32,434 nt of DNA from Amphimedon queenslandica (Eukaryota; Porifera; Demospongiae; Haplosclerida; Niphatidae): assembly GCF_000090795.2 (NCBI RefSeq), contig NW_003546295.1, forward strand, positions 30,068 through 62,501, in the 5' to 3' direction. Every line of letters starts with the position of its first letter. Positions within the stretch are counted from its first letter, which is position 1. Positions 30,401-32,434 of this stretch are shown in pieces. Below the pieces are notes generated by a model, which worked only from the letters and a program-made list of their open reading frames with translations, was not told the DNA's origin and made no database searches. The position numbers were made by a program, and so were the translations under genes.

Positions 30401-30952
30401 TTAACTGCTGGAGGTATCTCATGCTTATTTAAAGCGACCGGCCACAGGAACTATGCACTTGAGACATTTTACACATTAGCTCAGAATGAATGGATATAAC
30501 CAGCATGACAAGCATTGCAATTACAATACTCAAGGTTTGTCATTGTTCATGGCTGTATTGGGTGCAACATACCCTGTGATTTACACATGGAGCACCTCAA
30601 CAGAATTGTCAAGCTTTGTGTTCATAATGTAGGCTCCATCAAATTTGACACTAGTTTAGAACGAATTATTATGTCTGTTAGCCCTGTTAATGAAGCAGTT
30701 GCTGCATTTGACGAAGATAATGATGTATCTTATGCTTCAGGGAAGCATTCAGTACCTAGGAGATCAGAAGACCAGAAACAACTAATAAAAGTACAGAATA
30801 ATGTCTTCACAAATATACCTGGCCGTGAACACAAAAGCTTCCATAAATTTTCATGTAACTTGATGAAAGGCGTAGATAAAGTGAAAACACTTAAGTGGAT
30901 GGAGCATTATTACAGAAAAATTGTATCAGATATCATTATTCAAAATAAATAA
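27493..30952 (+). pseudogene. DUF6589-like multi-exon gene, disabled
   Basis: Blocks fit the large invertebrate DUF6589-type family, recalled from motif order. Exon 1 (27493-27879): MAENCLCCSGATNRDRRLL and CRYASKSCYKKL suggest an N-terminal zinc site. Exon 2 (27964 to about 28418): VVFNYKTPCVTHLVTPRRK, SLAQELIKHRR, LLGQVGAFLKRENQHLCSN, MKSHASCIIELLKLI and VIPKMISLILYAGHCSKQ. Exon 3 (28465 to about 28611): VYDHLNKLHLCTSYSTLLRL. Exon 4 (28728-29049) is acidic. Exon 5 (29097-29461): MVKPRYVSLKHQSRSLNYFN and VSRVLVDNLSAFKFYF. Exon 6 (29521-29810): LLGGDQMTAAYCRG and EDWHTKVILLE. Exon 7 on (from 29948): WARLYKTMSATNQCTLQHLR, IREGDGEGVFNCWRYL and CNIPCDLHMEHLNRIVK, stop after 30940. The 47-bp intron 29050-29096 is GT-AG with phase preserved. 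Breaks: TAG 27727, frameshift near 28022, TAA 28100, 28214 and 28286, frameshifts near 30055, 30192 and 30430, and stops near 30498. Function unknown. Confidence 0.7.
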
Positions 30953-31018
30953 GTACTATGAGTGATTGTGTAGAGATTATTAATAACTATTATTAACTGT
31001 TATCACATGAAAAAACAC

Positions 31019-31174
31019 ATGCACAATTTTGATTTTGGAAAAGAAGAGTTTTTCAATGCAGTCCAGAGAATTAAGATACAACCCAGCACGGAGCGACCTA
31101 AGGATAAGAGAAATCTGACTCTGGTCCAACGAGCCGGATCAATCTGGAATATAGAGTATTATTCAAGTCGATGA
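31019..31174 (+). CDS. Small unrecognised ORF, 51 aa
   Basis: ATG-started open frame reading MHNFDFGKEEFFNAVQRIKI and then a basic stretch RPKDKRNLTLVQRAG, ended by TGA. The text looks more protein-like than most AT-rich ORFs here. It begins 67 bp after the stop of the DUF6589-like pseudogene and could be a terminal exon of it, a separate small gene or chance. No family recognised. Confidence 0.25.
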   Translation: MHNFDFGKEEFFNAVQRIKIQPSTERPKDKRNLTLVQRAGSIWNIEYYSSR

Positions 31175-31271
31175 GACTAGCGTCTTACAATTTTTAGAGA
31201 CCAGATCAAACGAAGGATCAGACCGTGGACTGAATCGCCGGACGAGACACTCAGCCATTATACTTATCGGG

Positions 31272-31630
31272 TGTTGAAGTTAGTAGTGAGTACCAATTTG
31301 GTGTTCTATATATGTGACCATAATTGACAAAAGGTACCTTATGGCGGGTAGTGAAATTTGTCTTTCTAGCCTAAGAAATCCAACTTCCTGAGCCCCATTT
31401 ATTATAAAATTACTCCACAGGATGCAAAAAGTTACCATGAAACTTTTAGAAACAATGATTGTCTAACAAAGCACTCACAGGTTGATATTTTCCACTATAA
31501 CGATCAATTTAAAAATCTGCCATAAGGGCCCTTTTGTCAATTATGGTCACATATATAGATGTACTATTTTGTTGTTTTTTTGAATAAAGTATATTGAGAC
31601 ACGTGTGGGTATTGGGCAAACTACTGACTA
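31272..31630 (+). repeat. Possible BEL/Pao LTR interrupted by the MITE
   Basis: TGTTGAAGTTAGTAGTGAG at 31272 looks like an LTR start, and after the MITE (ends 31558) a TTTTTTTGAATAAAGTATATTG segment carries a poly(A) signal. It leads to the start of BEL-like gag at about 31640. No second LTR is in the window to prove it, and the 3' boundary is uncertain (a CA occurs near 31618). Confidence 0.3.
31306..31558 (+). mobile_element. Palindromic MITE, copy 2 (253 bp)
   Basis: Left end CTATATATGTGACCATAATT and right end AATTATGGTCACATATATAG are perfect inverted repeats, and the match extends inward through GACAAAAGG and, less perfectly, CCTTATGGC. A TA-rich target is evident but the palindromic flanks prevent a clean call of the target duplication. 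No coding capacity. It may sit inside the LTR of the BEL-like element to its right. Confidence 0.9.
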
Positions 31631-31639
31631 AATGTGGCG

Positions 31640-32291
31640 GAGAGACTTACTCACAAAAGGAGAGTGAGAAGTGGCCATAGAGGCTCTGTCAAGAAGATGG
31701 TGAGTGAACTGTAAGAGTTTTTAGCTTTAATAGAAGAGCATGACACGTTGATGGTGTCGGCGAGGCTGAATCAGTTAAAGAGAAGCATGGAAGAGAAGCT
31801 AGAGACTATCACAACACTTGATGCTGAAATACTGGCCCTGATTGAAGATGAGCTTGCTAGAGAGATAGAAGAGGTGGATGCTTTTAAGGCCAGCATGTAT
31901 ATGGCATTAGTTGTGACTACTGAGAAGTTAGCAGTTGAGTCCAGAGCTGGGGCAAGCCCTCCTGCTGTGACTCCAAGAGTTAGTAGTAGTTCTAGTCAAG
32001 CTAAATTGCCGAAAATAACACTACCTCCCTTTAATGGGGATGTGACTCAGTGGTTGACAGTTTGGGACACATTTAAGTCTGCAGTCCATGAAAATTATGC
32101 TATATCTGATATAGACAAGTTTAATTATCTAAGGTCATTAGTAGAAAGGTCAGCCAAAGAAGCCATATCTGGATTAACACTTAGCACTGCTAATTTGAGA
32201 GGCCATAGCAATTCTGCAGAAGAGATTTGGCAATAAGAAGCAAAAAATTTATAAGCATATGGATGCCTTACTCAGTGTAATGGCAAACTAA
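31640..32291 (+). pseudogene. BEL/Pao retrotransposon gag (DUF1759-type), 5' part
   Basis: Gag of a BEL/Pao element. In one frame: RVRSGHRGSVKKMVSEL, TAA at 31712-31714, then EFLALIEEHDTLMVSARLNQ, KLETITTLDAEILALIEDEL, AREIEEVDAFKASMYMAL, and after a Ser-rich linker the DUF1759 core LPKITLPPFNGDVTQW, VWDTFKSAVHENYAISDIDK, FNYLRSLVERSAKEAISGLT. This frame stops at 32234-32236; a +1 frame continues with FGNKKQKIYKHMDALLSV to TAA at 32289-32291. An ATG at 31751 would give 161 residues, but homology starts upstream, so that is not the native start. Gag zinc knuckles and the whole pol are missing; unrelated sequence of a DNA transposon follows within 20 bp. Confidence 0.85.
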
Positions 32292-32306
32292 ATATTAAAC
32301 TGGATA

Positions 32307-32434
32307 CTAGTGAGAAATATCTCGTATGATATTATCAAATCTATCTTGTCTTGATTGCCCATATCGCTCCATCCACATAAATTCATCAATGTAACTTGGT
32401 AGCTGGTTACTGTCAACCCCTCTCATTTGCTTAA
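32307..32434 (-). pseudogene. ISXO2/IS1595-like (Merlin-type) transposase, C-terminal 41 codons
   Basis: Read from the right window edge on the minus strand, 41 open codons end at TAG (32309-32307): KQMRGVDSNQLPSYIDEFMW followed by MERYGQSRQDRFDNIIRDIS. The LPSYIDEFMWxERYG block followed by FxNIIRDI is the characteristic C-terminus of ISXO2-like DDE transposases, which in animals are Merlin DNA transposons. The catalytic core lies outside the window, so integrity is unknown; the visible part has no defect. Its terminal inverted repeat should lie between 32292 and 32306 or within the broken BEL gag, but I could not define it. Confidence 0.65.

Overview
The window reads as eukaryotic, most likely a marine invertebrate. 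I lean towards a sponge or another early-branching animal, but this is an inference. It is AT-rich. It has spliceosomal introns, including one of only 47 bp (29050-29096). It also carries DIRS-like, Ty1/copia, BEL/Pao, hAT, pogo, mariner-like and ISXO2/Merlin-like elements together with DUF6589-like and HIRAN-like proteins, a mix known from animal genomes. There are no bacterial operons, rRNAs, convincing tRNAs or CRISPR arrays. No gene in the window can be called intact: nearly every recognisable coding stretch is broken by stops or frameshifts, so this is a region of nested, decaying transposable elements. An assembly gap of 781 N (13956-14736) lies inside the copia element.

Layout, left to right. 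At 1-930 is the 3' part of an hAT transposase. At 1745-2165 (minus) is a decayed IS630/Tc1-mariner-like DDE_3 transposase. At 5034-6210 is a 5'-truncated DIRS-like retrotransposon (RNase H plus tyrosine recombinase). At 6204-6579 (minus) is an unrecognised coding relic with a second short copy near 12235. At 6641-7096 is a HIRAN-like domain relic with two in-frame TGAs. At 7217-9620 is an inverted-repeat structure: arrays of a 36-bp repeat face each other around a 1.8-kb centre that holds a GC-rich exon-like stretch and a complete 498-bp hAT MITE. At 9988-11284 (minus) is a pogo/DDE_1 transposase lacking its first catalytic Asp, followed by a 689-bp TA-flanked MITE (11321-12009).

The centre is a full-length Ty1/copia element (12895-17958) with two 306-bp LTRs about 5% apart, a half-tRNA(iMet)-type primer site and a 506-bp mariner-type MITE inserted in its RNase H. 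It is followed by a fuller but broken DIRS-like element (about 18590-22400), homologous to the first one, which has lost both recognisable catalytic arginines of its recombinase.

On the right are an RPA-like OB-fold relic (23722-24470, minus), two copies of one palindromic MITE (25846-26084 and 31306-31558), a 25-bp minisatellite (27075-27340), a multi-exon DUF6589-like pseudogene (27493-30952), the gag end of a BEL/Pao element (31640-32291), and at the window edge the C-terminus of an ISXO2/Merlin-like transposase (32307-32434, minus).

The genes do not form a shared pathway; what links them is successive insertion and decay. The least-explained parts are the DUF6589-like gene, the 36-bp-array inverted repeat and the two-copy unknown coding repeat at 6579/12235.
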